Shown: piece after piece, positions 43,831 to 56,676 of the stretch
Numbering within the stretch: position 1 is the stretch's first letter
Layout: every line of letters starts with the position of its first letter
Source of the DNA: Limnoperna fortunei
Lineage: Eukaryota > Mollusca > Bivalvia > Mytilida > Modiolidae
DNA length: 64,000 nucleotides
Assembly: GCA_944474755.1 (NCBI GenBank)
Contig: OX104117.1
Span: 64,905,522-64,969,521, forward strand
Direction of reading: 5' to 3'
Notes under the pieces: generated by a model
What the model saw: the letters and a program-made list of their open reading frames with translations, nothing else
What the model was told of the DNA's origin: nothing
Database searches by the model: none
Made by a program: the position numbers and the translations under genes

Positions 43831-45096
43831 GACAGGCATGTGATAACTAGTAGATGACTAACCAATCGACTTAATCAGCCACTAAGGCCACAATTAGAAA
43901 AGTCTGCGAATACTTCAGTTTAGCATAAAAATGTGCTACAGACAGACACGTTTTATAGTACGAAATAGTAATTGTTTAACGAAACGTCATTAATTCTTTA
44001 GGTCTATAAAGATCGGTTTAAAAATTGTCATTACATTCACATCGATAAAACAGAACCTTTTCAAAACTTGCCCTTTAAAAGAGCGTCCTTCAATTTGAAT
44101 AGTAACCTATTTCTTTGATTGATTGATTTTCTTCCAGCGAGCAGTATTTTAGCTTCATTCAGGACGAGAGCAAGTTAAAAAAATCAATAAGAGAAATATG
44201 GACCAAATGGCAAAAATTGTGAATTCCACTGAAAAACATGGGGTATGGGAAGGGACGGACGTAAACTTTTGAGCCTTCAAAAGAGGTCCTTATCGTGCAA
44301 GGAGCGTGACACCATCTAAACACGTCATCCACTATGGTCCGCGGTCAGGCTTTTCCGTATTATGACCTGAACACCCCCCCCTAAACGATAGGGCATCCCT
44401 TTTCCGCCATGTGAGGATGCGCTAGACAGCTCTGTGAACACTAGTAACTAATTTCAAATTCTCTCGAATTTTAAGGAAAACATTTATACATACATATCAT
44501 TAAATATTGAACGCCTATAACAGATATCGTAAATAAACCAACTGTGACGGCTAAAATGCGAAAAGCAAAATTGATTATCATCCTACGCTTACATGTTTGC
44601 ATCTTTAACTCAGAAGTATCAATATACAATCATGTTAAGTAGTTTATTCTATATTTCAGATTTAATTCTGTGTAAATTCATGTGACACAATTAAAAAGTG
44701 AATACACTATAGATGTTCCGCTTTTGTCATAAAATTAATTTAGTAATTATAGCCCGGAATTCGTAGGTATTGTGGCACAGAAAGAAAACTGATAAAACCG
44801 CGACAAATAATCTTTTAAAGCGTTTTTAATAAAAAAAACCTCGACCTCGGTGTTTAAGGAAGCAGTAAATTACTATTGCTCATCGAGGTTGTCTGTTCGA
44901 TCCTAACAGCGAGAGGGTGTGCTCGACTCATCCCTAAATTAGCAAATAGTACCAGCTTTCCTGTCGAAGGTCGAATAATTTTTTGTTTAATTTTAATTTA
45001 AAATGGTGTTCAACAATGGTGTTGAAAAACTTCAAACATACATATAAATAATGCTAACGGGAAAGAGCGAAGTGAAAAAAAACGTTATGATTCCGG
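43831..45096. other. Mostly non-coding; contains a SINE-like fragment
   Basis: About 44850-44980 resembles a tRNA-derived SINE: a B-box-like TGTTCGATCC near 44900, then GGGTGTGCTCGACTCATCC and TTTCCTGTCGAAGGTCG. The last block recurs at 60160 (TTTTCCAACCGAAGGTCG). The rest of the interval shows nothing I can name. Confidence 0.5.
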
Positions 45097-45119
45097 ATGA
45101 CGTTTTTCGTCTTTCTCGC

Positions 45120-45514
45120 TTTTTCTGCTTTAAACAATTTCAAAGACAAATATGAGAGGTACGCCTCGGCACTCAAGATTAAATATTTTTTTAACTCTTT
45201 GTGTATGTGTTTTTTTCATTTATTTTTTAATTTTTATTATTTAAATAAAATGACACTATGTGATGTTTATATTCTGTCACACATGCATTAGTTATAGATT
45301 GGGGGAATTTCCATTAATTTTTTATAACTTTAGACTATACTTTTTCTGCTTAAAAAATTCGAAGACAAATTCCAGACGTACGCCTTGGCATGCAAGGTCA
45401 AATATTTTGTAAAGTCATTTTGTGTATGTTTTTTAAACCTTTTTTCGTTTTAATTATTTTGTTAATAAAATGACTATGTGATGTATATATTCCATCACAG
45501 ATGCATTAGTTATA
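45120..45514 (+). repeat. Tandem duplication (~220 bp x ~1.8) at the left edge of the 16-kb element
   Basis: TTTTTCTGCTT recurs at 45120 and 45341, and GCATTAGTTATA recurs at 45286-45297 and 45503-45514. The second copy is cut off by the element at 45515 and resumes at 61851 (TAGATTGAGAAAATC, then TATAACTTTAGACT), matching the first copy at 45296-45336. Confidence 0.83.
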
Positions 45515-45529
45515 CCCAGACAATTTTGA

Positions 45530-45960
45530 AGCGTTGCTTTTATATCACAGCGTAACTTAAATGCTGCTTATTATCTGCATAGAATCCGCTGTTGTAAAAA
45601 GCAGTATTTAAGCGACATGCATAATTACCGCTTAATTTTAACCTACATAATTAGCAATGCTTTAACTCCACTTTTATCCAACTTAAACTATACTGATTTT
45701 CTAAGTAGAAAAAAAGCGAGACTACAGGTAATTGATTATTCCTGCTTAAATCCAACTGATAAATATTAGTCATTTTTAATTTTATTACAAACCTACTTAA
45801 TCCCTGCTGATTTATCTTAGTAAATTAAACTGAACGCTTTTTTCCAACTGAAAAAACTTAAAGGTGCTACAGAAATACTTTTTCCCTACTGATTTAACTC
45901 TGCTCTATTAAATATTAATTAAACTCCGCTTAAAAACAACTGAAAAAACTCAATAAAATA
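45530..45960 (+). repeat. Left subterminal motif region of the 16-kb element
   Basis: Irregularly spaced short motifs of the type CCGCTTAA, CTGCTTAAAT, CAACTGA and CTGCTGATTTA recur ~15 times. The same words, in the same direction, crowd the right end. No coding. Confidence 0.55.
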
Positions 45961-48012
45961 TTTATATTATTTGTTGTCTGTTTTCCAATTATTTAGTGAC
46001 AATCAAATCAAAAAATAATTAGTTCCATTATTTTTATAATAAATAAAATAATGCACAAATGTCTAAGTATGCAGTTTGAGTATTTTCTATAGAAAATGTT
46101 TAGAATTATTTATTACTACTTTAAATGAAGATTAAAGTTTTTAATCCAAATAGAGAACAAGGACACTGATAATACACATGACAAAATTTAGCATGACCAT
46201 GGCCTAATAACACCATTATTCTCAAAACATAAATTATAAAAGACATTAAATTTTCTTCTATGCTGTATGTTCTGCCAATTTATGGTACAATTGCAATGAT
46301 GAATATTATAGTTTAAATATCAAACATTTTCATGCAATATCAATAAAAAACCAGAAATCATAAAAACACATTCACAATATAAAACAATGCTTCATATATT
46401 ATACTACTAACTTATGTAGTAAACAGAAAACTGTTTACTAAGAAAAAGTATAATCATAGGGGAGATAACTCTAAAGGGGAGCCAACTCTGCAATCTTTTG
46501 TCCACCTTCAAAAATACCACAATGGAAGCTTTATTTTGTAATAAATTTAATGTAACCATTTTTGTAATTATAAGCAATAAAAACAGTTAAGAACTATCTT
46601 CATATGAACAATAGAATAAATAGAACTTTTTACAACAGCATGTTTTAGTTTATGTAGAAGTGCTATATAACTAATATCACCATTTTCCTCTACAACTGTT
46701 AAAAAGCAACATTTATAAACCAATGCATAATCAACAGTTACACAATGAATATGATGATTATGAAGAAAGAACTATAAAATATATGTAAAAAGATATAACT
46801 TTACTGATAAATTCTCTGCAATATTTTATTTGTCAGTGGACAGTTTGGCTTCAACTACTAAAAATATTAAATGTCCAATTCTTTTTCCATTTTTTGGCAA
46901 ACTGCTTTTCACAGAAAGAAGAAACAGTGCTTTTGCCTCTGATTTACAGTACATATATTTTTTCAGGGCACCCGGTTGTTGTTTGCTTCTGAATGTTAAC
47001 AGCAAGTAGAATATGGTGCTGAATGTTATTTGTTTCCTTCAAATCTACATAGAAACTAAAATCAATCCAAAACCAGACTTGTCAAAATGTTCTTTGTAAA
47101 GTTTTTCCGTCAAAACATCTTGATGTTATTATTCTTATTTTTCATTCCTTCTTGTCTTTGATGTAAATTTTTTCCTGTTAAAACACAAAAAATAATATTG
47201 CAGAAAAAACTGCAAAGAAAGAACATTCATAGCTATTATATAAAGTATAAAAATTCCACACAAAAATAGAATGTTGACATAGCAAAAACCTTTTATTTTA
47301 TTATTGGGAAATTGTTACATGAGGTTTAACAAAATGCATGTACCAATGAGCTACAATGCTTACTCGCTTACTCAAGCCACACTAGTGACCTGAGCAGAAT
47401 CGTTAGAATTATGAGCAACCTTAACTGCAGAGTATGTGTAATTAGGATATTATATTTTAACAATTTCTTTGAATTATGTCCATTTGAAGAAGTTGAACAC
47501 ACTTTTATTTAATACACTTAACTGAATACCCTAAAAATTATCTCCACTTTCATATGTTAACAGATTTTATAATTACATCCATGTTCCCCCTCTTTTTTCA
47601 ATTGTGTGGCCATTCATTTTGTAGCCTGAATTCCCTTGACCTAATAATAATTTGTGTCATATTAAATTGAAATAGGCCCAGTATTGGCTATTTACCTTAC
47701 TATTTTAATTACTTTTGGTCTTCATACTGCATTTCAAAATTACTGACACCACTTCCCATATTTGTTGCACAATCTACAATGGATACAAACATGTATAATA
47801 AAAAACGTAGATATGGCATGAAATGCGCACCAAATTAAAGTGGTCTTGTTTTGTAACCTCCATAGAGCCTATGGTTACACTTGGTTACATGGTTACATAT
47901 ATGGCATATATTTTTTTTAAGAATCGACACGAAAGAATCTAAAGAAATTAATAGATACATGCATTGACAAATTCATGTCTCAAGGGCTTACAATGGTTAC
48001 ATGCATAGATAA
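45961..48012. other. Non-coding interior of the 16-kb element
   Basis: AT-rich, no ORF of note and no recognised repeat until the minisatellite. Words such as GTTACATGG begin to appear from about 47870. Confidence 0.55.
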
Positions 48013-48397
48013 TCAAAGTTACATGGGTAACATGCATGGAGAATCCAGGTTACAAGGGTTACATATATGTAGAATCCAGGTTACATATATATGTAGAATC
48101 CAGGTTACATGGGTTACATGTATGTAGAATCCAGGTTACATGGGTTACATGCATGTAGAATACAGGTTACATGGGTTACATGCATGTAGAATACAGGTTA
48201 CATGGGTTACATGCATGTAGAATACAGGTTACATGGGTTACATGCATGTAGAATACAAGTTACATGGGTTACATAAATGTAGAATCCAGGTTACATGGGT
48301 TACATGTATGTAGAATCCAGGTTACATGGGTTACATGTATGTAGAATCCAGGTTACATGGGTTACATGCACGTAGAATACAGGTTACATACATGTAC
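48013..48397 (+). repeat. 31-bp minisatellite
   Basis: About 12 copies of a unit containing GGTTACATGGGTTACATG followed by CATGTAGAATACA (or TATGTAGAATCCA). Phase markers CAGG at 48132, 48163 and 48194 give the 31-bp period. Two sub-types (AATACAGG and AATCCAGG) are intermixed. Each unit holds the palindrome TACATGCATGTA. Confidence 0.9.
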
Positions 48398-49439
48398 AAC
48401 ATATTTCATAAGATTAGCCCTATGTGTAACCAGTTTAACCATATGTAACCGTTATGTATATGGAAATACAACTGAATTGTCCTTAAAAGATATTGATGCA
48501 ACAGTATTATGACAACTCCATGCATGTAACCAATGTAACCCTATGTAACCATTGGGGAAATGTAATTTACAAAACATAATACATTGAATTTAGTACGTAT
48601 TTTGTGCCTTATATGTAGATCACATTAAACAAACGACACTGTTCTCTACATTGATAGTGTATTCTGCTAAATTATGCCAACAATTTTAATGTTTCAGGGA
48701 AAACAAAATTATATAAGAAATTTTGAAAAAATGTCAAAATTACACGAAATGATTCTTGTGGCGACTAATATGAATGTGCATACTTCGGTACTTCTACGAA
48801 TATTGTCTACGCAATGTGGACTATAGGTCACATGATCAATAGTTAACATGTGTAAAAAGGTACTGCATCAACATTTGATATTTATCACAGATGAAAAATA
48901 TTTACATTGTGAACATATACGTAGGAAAATGATTTACCTCAAGCAGGGACAGTCTATACTAACGGGACATGTCACTGGCGTTTTCGGCAAAATTTCTAGG
49001 ACACGAACGCAGAGCTTGCACTTCGGTCGAAAATTTTCGTATCTAGAATTGAGTCACATATGGCTAGCCTTAGTTTCGAACTTTGTTAAAATGTAATCAT
49101 GTTCGGTACGGTATGATATGATTTCCGTTTTTTTAAATACATTATTTACGATTTTCTAGTGTTTTTCTGTGCGTTTATCTATATTATTCAATAAAAAATC
49201 TTCATGTCAGATCGGATTATTATAATTATAAATTTTATAAATTTTTTATTCACCTTAATCGTGTAATTCAACTAAAACAACTTTCCCAATTAACATTTTA
49301 TTGAATTTCTCTTCAGCTTTGAATGTTTTCATACATATTATATCTTTAATTACTTTATTTGTAAGGTAAAAAGAATACAATTCTTTGATAATGATAAGGA
49401 AAAAGAAAATAAACAAAAACACAAGCCACTCTGTATAAT

Positions 49440-49640
49440 TATTAACCTGTCAGGTAAACACACCTGTCAGGTAAACACAGTAGAAATTACAGGATGATAT
49501 TGCAAAGAGTAATTAACTAATCAACTAATTAATAAAATTTTCTGTCTGTCTCACACCATGTGGTGCAACCAAGGCAATATGTATAATTATAAACCTGTCA
49601 GGTAAACACAGTAGGAATTACAGGCTGTTATAACAGTAAT
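49440..49640 (+). repeat. Short CACCTGTCAGGTAAACACA repeats
   Basis: AACCTGTCAGGTAAACACA occurs at ~49445, 49464 and 49592, followed by GTAGAAATTACAGG or GTAGGAATTACAGG. CCTGTCAGG is itself palindromic. Confidence 0.7.
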
Positions 49641-49708
49641 AAACTAATTAAAAAAATTGTCTGTCTGTGTTAGGTGACATGACTTCTTTCAAGAAGGCAT
49701 CTGAAACA

Positions 49709-50593
49709 AATAAATTTTCATAAAAACCAAGGTTTGTTGTGATCACACAAAAGGGTGATGAAGTTATCCCATTCAAACATGGGTGTATGGTCGGTGTATG
49801 TTGCCAAGATGGGGACCGGTGTTCCAAAATATAAACAAATTTCCAATCATCCAAATTCATGCAAAAACACATAAAACCTACTTTAAGCAGTCTACTACAC
49901 AGGAGTTTCTATAAATTTTCATAAAAACCAAGATTTGTTGTGATCACACAAAAGGGTGATGAAGTTATCCCATTCACAAATGGGTGTATGGTCGGTGTAT
50001 GTAGCCAAGATGGGGACCGGTGTTCCAAAATATAAACAAATTTCCAATCATCCAAATTCATGCAAAAAAACACATAAAACCTACTTTAAGCAGTCTACTA
50101 CACAGGAGTATCTATAAATTTTCATAAAAACCAAGGTTTGTTGTGATCACACAAAAGGGTGACGAAGTTATCCCATTCACAAATGGGTGTATGGTCGGTG
50201 TATGTAGCCAAGATGGGGACCGGTGTTCCAAAATATAAACAAATTTCCAATCATCCAAATTCATGCAAAAAAACACATAAAACCTACTTTAAGCAGTCTA
50301 CTACACAGGAGTATCTATAAATTTTCATAAAAACCAAGGTTTGTTGTGATCACACAAAAGGGTGATGAAGTTATCCCATTCACAAATGGGTGTATGGTCG
50401 GTGTATGTAGCCAAGATGGGGACCGGTGTTCCAAAATATAAACAAATTTCCAATCATCCAAATTCATGCAAAAAAACACATAAAACCTACTTTAAGCAGT
50501 CTACTACACAGGAGTATCTATAAATTTTCATAAAAACCAAGGTTTGTTGTGATCACACAAATGGGTGATGAAGTTATCCCATTCACAAATGGG
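49709..50593 (+). repeat. ~203-bp tandem repeat inside the 2.0-kb element
   Basis: About 4.4 copies; equivalent positions at 49731, 49932, 50135, 50338 and 50541 (spacings 201, 203, 203, 203). Units are nearly identical and include GGGTGATGAAGTTATCCCA and AGATGGGGACCGGTGTTCCA. The open frame on the minus strand (49648-49872) is a by-product. Confidence 0.93.
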
Positions 50594-52373
50594 GTTGACT
50601 GAAGGAAAAAACCGCTACGATATTACGCACATGTTAGACAACATTTTCGTATTGTTTTCTGGCTAAATGTGGAATGACAACTTGTAATTAAACAAAATCA
50701 TAATTCATAAGTGAATAATAAACTATAAAAAAATAAATACTTACTATTATTGTACTATATTTTCGTGAAATAACCAATTTCGAGAGAGAAAAAATTCCAA
50801 GCACACTAACAATAAAATGGCGGAATGTTAATTCCGGAAACGGAACGGAGCGGATACGTCGAATTTCAGCCGTGGCACAGAAATATCGAACTGTAATATA
50901 GGTTTAATATATTAGGAGTGACATGTCCCGTTAGTATAGACTGTCCCTGCCTCAAGTTGCAGGCGGCAACGTCGTGTAAGTGCATTTCTTAGTGTCAAAT
51001 GGCGTGTGGTGACTATCTTTACTTCTTTTCGACTTTTGTACTACTTTGTCTTCGAGACACATTGAAACCATCGGGCCTTTTCTTGCTTTACTTTTGAACA
51101 TATTTTGACCGTCGTTTGCCATTTTTGTTTTACTTTGGATTGTACGGAAGTTCAACTGGTTACAAGGACCCGGTCTTACTAGACGCAGAGAAGTGCAGAG
51201 AAATGCAGAGAAGTGAAGAGAAGTAATTAAAAAACGGTTTATTTGACAAAATAAAGGTTTTATTTTATATATATTTGTTATATTTTGTATAAATGAACAT
51301 AAAGAAGACCATATCTTTACATAATTTGTCATTTAGTTGACAATTTGGAGCAGTTTGACGATGTTTACATATGATGTAATGGGCTACAGTGAAGAGAAGT
51401 ACGAGAAAAACATAAATAATGGTTAATTTATCTTTAATAAATGTATCCAAAAAGTTAATTCATAAACAATATATTATGTTAAATAAGTTTTAACATGTTT
51501 AACGAACTTAGATTTATAACAACCGACTTTATTTCACCCACATTTGTTCGATGTAAATTTAATATGGCGATTGACGAAGCTGAACAGTAAATTCCGTTTG
51601 GTTTCTGGATTGGATCTGCGTATGTACGGCATGACACAGTTTCCGATATATTATGTTATATTGTTTTATATTGCATAAAATGTTTTAAAAATTGAATCAA
51701 ACATTCGATTATATTATAAAAAATGCAAAGTAAGATTACGTTCGCTGAGTATTCGTATTTCCACTTCTTTTTAACCGCAGTACATTTCTTCTCATAGTCA
51801 GTAAAGAAATAAATATATAAAAGAAAATAATTTTAAATTGAATATAATGAAGAAATTTGAGCTGTCGAACGGTAGTGTAAACAATATGCGGAAAATTTCT
51901 TTAATCTTGTCATTTATAAAACTAACAATTTTTGTTGACGACCCTATTAAGAATAATTGATCATTGTGCGTAATTTTGTAATCAGGGAAAATGATGTTAA
52001 TTGGATTGTGATATCTGAATAAAGAAGCAAGCGTGTGACAACAACAATGTAATTCAAATTAATTAACAGAGGTGTCAAACAATTACGAGCGGATCAAACG
52101 ACCGTCGCGTTTATATAAAACAACAACATGTCAATTTGTTTGAGTAGGACTAAAAACTAATTTATTTTCTTAAAATTACAGTTCAGCTTGGTCGGTTCAT
52201 CATACATATTGTGAAATTTTTTTTAAACTTCAGAAGATATTTTGGCTTTCATTGTGGTTTTATAACTGTTTTATAGATATTATTTAATCAGTTGATAAAT
52301 TCTGCTTTCAAATTGCTTTTTACTGTAAATAATTATAGTGCTTCATTTTGGTTGAACATATTTTGTTCCCGTA

Positions 52374-52690
52374 GACCCACAGCCAGACCCATCAACAATA
52401 GTTGCATATCTCAAATATTCCACGTCAGCCCGTAGTTCTTCTTATAAGAAGAGGATGACTTGGTTTAAGTGTGATCCCATTATATCAACAGCTATAGTTG
52501 AATATATTGGAGACTATGTCCCAAATGTAGTTCATGGCAATGCCAAGTATACTACCGTCCCTTACCGCAGTTTAACTTCCACACAGAAGTCTATTATCCG
52601 TGATGGTGTAAAACACGGTAAGGCTCCAAGGGAGATCAGGAGAGATGTTAACACAGCTACTCCTGATGAAATAATGCGTGGGGGCTCTTC
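52374..52690 (+). CDS. Protein-like exon of unknown function in the 2.7-kb element
   Basis: An open frame runs from a splice-acceptor-like CCCGTAG (52368-52374) through an ATG at 52455. It reads DPQPDPSTIVAYLKYSTSAR, MTWFKCDPIISTAIVEYIGD, VVHGNAKYTTVPYRSLTSTQ and KHGKAPREIRRDVNTATPDE. The tail after ~52690 loses protein-like character. The VEYIGxxxxxxxHGNAK pattern resembles the N-terminal region of unnamed transposon-linked mollusc proteins as I remember them, but I cannot name a family. The lower limit of the exon and its splice donor are not clear. It may be the one transposase exon left in a deleted element, or a captured host exon. Confidence 0.5.
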
Positions 52691-53439
52691 CATTATATAT
52701 TTTATTCATTGTATAATAGTTGTCCAATATGAACTGTCAATCCTGAATTTAACCGGTAATCGCGGTGTAATTATATGCACATTTGTTTACACAGTGTACG
52801 AGAATGTACACCTGGTTTACTTTCTATGAAATCACTCTTTTTTATCGTCTTAATAACAGTTTTTTTCAAAGAAAAGTTTTCTTTGTGATGAAATTGTTCC
52901 GAATCATACTTATTACATAATAAACATCATGTGTGATACATTATACAGTTACTTCTCTCTACTGTCAGCCATTACAACCTATGTAACAAAAATGTTCGGT
53001 TTTAAGGACATTAAGCAACTCGTAGATGTTAGGGTGACATTTCTTTACTGATTTTTTTACGATAGATGGTGAATCCATGTTATGTTTTGCAATAATGGTC
53101 ATTTTATTTTTGGACCTATATTTATACCTCATTACAAAGTTTAATGCAAGCTAATTATTTTAATCATAATTAATTATCACTGTTTTATGTCTTTGAAGGT
53201 CTTCAGTAAGCGTGTTTTTATGTTGTTTTATTGCCATTTCTTTGTTTACACAAAACTTCTCAGTTAGCATAATTCATCGTTTGAAAAACATTTATTTTCA
53301 AACCCTACCGCAAAATCAAAACATATGGACAAGCCGCGTGTATGTGTTGTTAAAGCATTCAATGCAATTGTTAATTATTAATTAACTTTTTTATCTAATT
53401 AGAACACTGCATACATTTTCAATCGGAAATCGGCAATTT

Positions 53440-53640
53440 AGAAGTCGGCATTTTGTTTCATTCGACTTCGACATAAACAATTCGGCAATTTGGAAGTCGG
53501 CAAAAAGGATTCGGCAAATTGAAAATTATATTTGAAAACAGAAATCTGAAAAAATCGGCAATTTGGGTGTCGGCTAAATGGACGCGGCAATCTGGGAATC
53601 GGCAATTTGAAATTCGGCAATTTGGAATGTCACCATGTAA
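53440..53640 (+). repeat. Irregular AATTCGGCAATTTG repeat
   Basis: Eight or so variants of TCGGCAATTTGGAAG with spacings of ~20-25 bp (for example at 53430, 53481 and 53553). GC-richer than its surroundings. Confidence 0.7.
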
Positions 53641-53735
53641 ACATCGTCGAACTGCTCGAAATCGTCCATTCACAGACAAATTATATAGAAATAAGGTCGA
53701 TTTTTTGTCAACTTTGATAAATTTATACAAAATAT

Positions 53736-53738
<3 letters not shown>

Positions 53739-53792
<54 letters not shown>
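53739..53792. repeat. (AT)n microsatellite
   Basis: About 27 AT dinucleotides, directly inside the right inverted end of the 2.7-kb element. A shorter TATATATA is at the matching place on the left (~51270). Confidence 0.95.
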
Positions 53793-53798
<6 letters not shown>

Positions 53799-54814
53799 AT
53801 ATAATAAACCTTTATTTAATCAAATAAATCATTTTTTAATTACTTCTCTGCATTTCTATGCACTTCTCTGCGTTTAGTAGGACCCCAAGGACCTGGTTAC
53901 AAAGAAAGTATTTTGAAGGGTACCAGAGCAGGTATGTTTAATGTATTTATTTTTAATTTCTTTTTTTACATATATGTAATTATATTATATGTATTCTATG
54001 ACAAATTGTTTTGGACACATAATTGTTTTGTTTATCGGGTATCGGGTACCAATACAAAGAAAATATCTCTATTGTCATTAGATTAATAACATTAAGTAAA
54101 ACTTAATTAAAAAAATTTCTCTCTATTATCATATATGACGTTAATTATAACCCATATGGTAATTTAATTATACGATACCAATCAATTTTACCTGTGTACA
54201 CACTTTAATTAGGAGAAATCTGTTAAGTTTGATGAATTTTTCCTCGACAAGGATCACTTCCGGTCAACTTTTACATACTTTATCGTTGACCAAAATTTAA
54301 AAGTTATATATCATTTTATAGCTAAAGCTGAGGGGAACACGAGGCCCTGTTCAAATTGTGACCGGGTTATGAGGTCTTTGAGATATTATAGTTCAAAGTT
54401 GAAAATTCGAACTTTTGCTTTTGCTACCGTACTTACTTCCGGCGGTCTTTTCTATACTTTCCTTTCATTTGTTTCTTATAAACTATACATCATTTTAAAG
54501 CTAAATGAATTACCTGTGCCAAACACTAATAGTTTTTTGACCGGGGTGAAGCATTTAGGAGAAATCTTGGTTCCAATGTGAAAATTTGATGTAGTGACAC
54601 TCGCACAAATTTCACTTCCGGTCAACTTTTAGGTACTTTAATAAAAATTATTTACAATAAACTATATATCATCATAAAGATCTTTTAAATATCTCCCAGA
54701 GGCACTTTTAATTTTTATTTTATGTCAAGCCGTTAAAAAGTTATGAACAAAAATATATGTGTTTTTATACTTCCGGCTTTTCCACTTCCGCGTTTTAGAC
54801 CCTCCCTATTTCTT

Positions 54815-55210
54815 GTAAGATCAACAAATCCATTAGTAAACTCAGACTGATTAGTAGAAGCTTCAGCTATTTGGATCAAATAACATTTTTAAGACTTTAT
54901 ACTGCACTTGTCCGTCCTCACCTGGAGTATGGAAATACAATATGGTATCCTCATCTAAAGAAAGATATTAACTCTGTCGAAAAGGTGCGAACAAAGAGCC
55001 ACAAAATTAGTGCCAAATTTAAGACATATATCATATGAAGAAAGACTAAAAGTTCTTAAACTTCCATCACTTGTGCACAGAACGTGAACGTATCATAAAC
55101 GATTGGAATAACCTACCTGAAGATGTAATTTCCTCAAAAACTGTCAATGCATTCAAAGTAAACCTTGACCGTCATTGGGAGACCGTAATGTATGAATTTA
55201 AGGAATAAGC
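54815..55210 (+). pseudogene. CR1/Jockey-like LINE RT C-terminal fragment
   Basis: Reads KLRLISRSFSYLDQITFLRL, YTALVRPHLEYGNTIWYPHL, KDINSVEKV and, after a frame change, NLRHISYEERLKVLKLPSL. It then jumps to ERIINDWNNLPEDVISSKTV and FKVNLDRHWE. This is the end of the RT domain and the C-terminus of CR1-type elements. The segment between LPSL and ERII is deleted. The rest of the LINE is absent. Confidence 0.85.
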
Positions 55211-56212
55211 TAGACACCAACACTAAATACCAGGGACTGAAAGGATACAACGATGACAACTCATTCCTTAACTTTTAGTGATAAATGTGTAACTGTATCA
55301 TGCTAGATTGGTGCTTGTTTGAGTAAATTGCAAGATTGCCATAAGAGGGTGGGCTGAAAAGGATTTTTTTTTCCTTCCCGACGAGCCCCACAACCATCAT
55401 ACAGGTATCATACAGGTAATATCGTTCATACGCACGTCACCGGCCATATAACTTTCAATTACAATTACAATTTCAATGTACCATAGAATAAAATCTATGC
55501 ATTAAGTGAAAACATACAAAAAGCACGACAAACAAAAAAGGAACAAATACTATAGTGTTACTGCGCATTAAATCCAAGCATTATAGTCAGAAACATAATT
55601 AAGAACACATGCACAAAAACCATGGCATTTTTATTAAGGAAGTAATTTAGGGTATAAATTAAAACACTATTATTTAGCAGCAATATATATATACAAATAA
55701 GCATAGCAATAAGCATATTATCTTAGTGCATGATGCTGGGAGTCATTAAGGTACAAATGAATCTGGACATATAAGTTATCAGATAACATGTACCGAAAGA
55801 TATGTTCTATAGAGGGATTGTTTAGACATATGAGGGTATAGTAGTAAGTGCATGCATTATATTGTGACATTCCTACATATTCAAAATCTCAGTATGAGAT
55901 TTTGAATATTTGGGAATTTAACTGAGAAATCTAAATTACACTATATTCAATTTGTATTGTGCTGAGAATTTTGTAGCTGATTTAAGAATGGTCATATATT
56001 GCATGTGTCTTCATTTATTTTGTAGACTAAGAATTCCAAAGGCCACCCTAACTATTGCTGTACATGTGAAACAACCAATACAAGGAACAGCTACCAAACC
56101 TGCTCACCCATTCAGTCAAAACAACGTAACCATGGTAACAGAAATTCTACTTGTATGTCCATGTGCAATAATGTTAATAAAAGAATAGCTAGTCCATTCA
56201 TGTTTTACAACC
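55211..56212. other. Non-coding, with one perfect hairpin
   Basis: No gene recognised. A perfect 15-bp-arm hairpin (ATATTCAAAATCTCA, 3-nt loop) lies at 55877-55909. Confidence 0.55.
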
Positions 56213-56676
56213 CAGGGATTTTCCTACCTTTTTTCAAATAGGACCCGGGCCCCTGTTAATTGGGAAAATTACGACGTAAATTCCACAATTGGGAAAAGTC
56301 CTAAATATGAATAAAGTAAAAACATTGCTTTTAAACATCAATGTTTTTAACGAAAATGTTTCTTGTATGTAATTAGTCATGAATGAAAAGATGGAATCTA
56401 TAAGGGTGACCTGAAAACTGACAAATTCAAATCAGTTTTCATAAATATTTTGGAAAAAGTTATCAAAATTTACATATGTAGCCAACTGTGCTGACATCAT
56501 ACTCAAAGAGAAAATTTTCCATCAATCTTGGTGGAATTAAATAGAAACTGAGTTGCATCAGATTTTACTTTCACTCTCGTTTGTTCTGGGATCTTAATAA
56601 ATGACTGAATAAGAACTAAATCAGATATACAAAACTCTAAAAATGTGCATTTTAGTTTACCCTGATTCGTATTCTA

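Larger units (their letters stand above)
48944..50949. mobile_element. 2.0-kb DNA transposon with perfect 33-bp TIRs
   Basis: TIRs 48944-48976 and 50917-50949 are exact reverse complements over 33 bp (outer part CAGGGACAGTCTATACTAAC). CCTCAAG flanks both ends (48937-48943 and 50950-50956), a 7-bp target duplication. Perfect TIRs suggest a recent insertion. There is no transposase ORF; much of the interior is tandem repeats. A CAGGG tip recalls hAT elements, but those usually make 8-bp duplications, so the superfamily is left open. Confidence 0.9.
51166..53892. mobile_element. 2.7-kb element with ~100-bp inverted ends and 10-bp target duplication
   Basis: The left end (51166-51270) and the reverse complement of the right end (53800-53892) share ACGCAGAGAAGTGCA, AAATGCAGAGAAG, AATTAAAAAA and AAATAAAGGTTT with small indels. 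CTGGTTACAA lies at both outer edges (51156-51165 and 53893-53902), a 10-bp direct repeat. Long TIRs and a 9-10-bp duplication suit Mutator-like elements. Inside is an unrecognised coding-like stretch at 52374-52690. Confidence 0.7.

Noticed and set aside
44890..44915. Possible tRNA gene (B-box-like TGTTCGATCC)
   Set aside because: No full cloverleaf could be drawn and the flanking words recur at 60090-60170, so a SINE relic is more likely.
50952..51332. 126-codon minus-strand ORF
   Set aside because: It spans the boundary of the 2.0-kb element and the left inverted end of the 2.7-kb element, with no recognisable motif; most likely chance.
53458..53737. ORFs on both strands across the CGGCAATTTG repeat
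   Set aside because: Open frames on both strands are an effect of the short repeat unit, which lacks stops; no protein motif is present.
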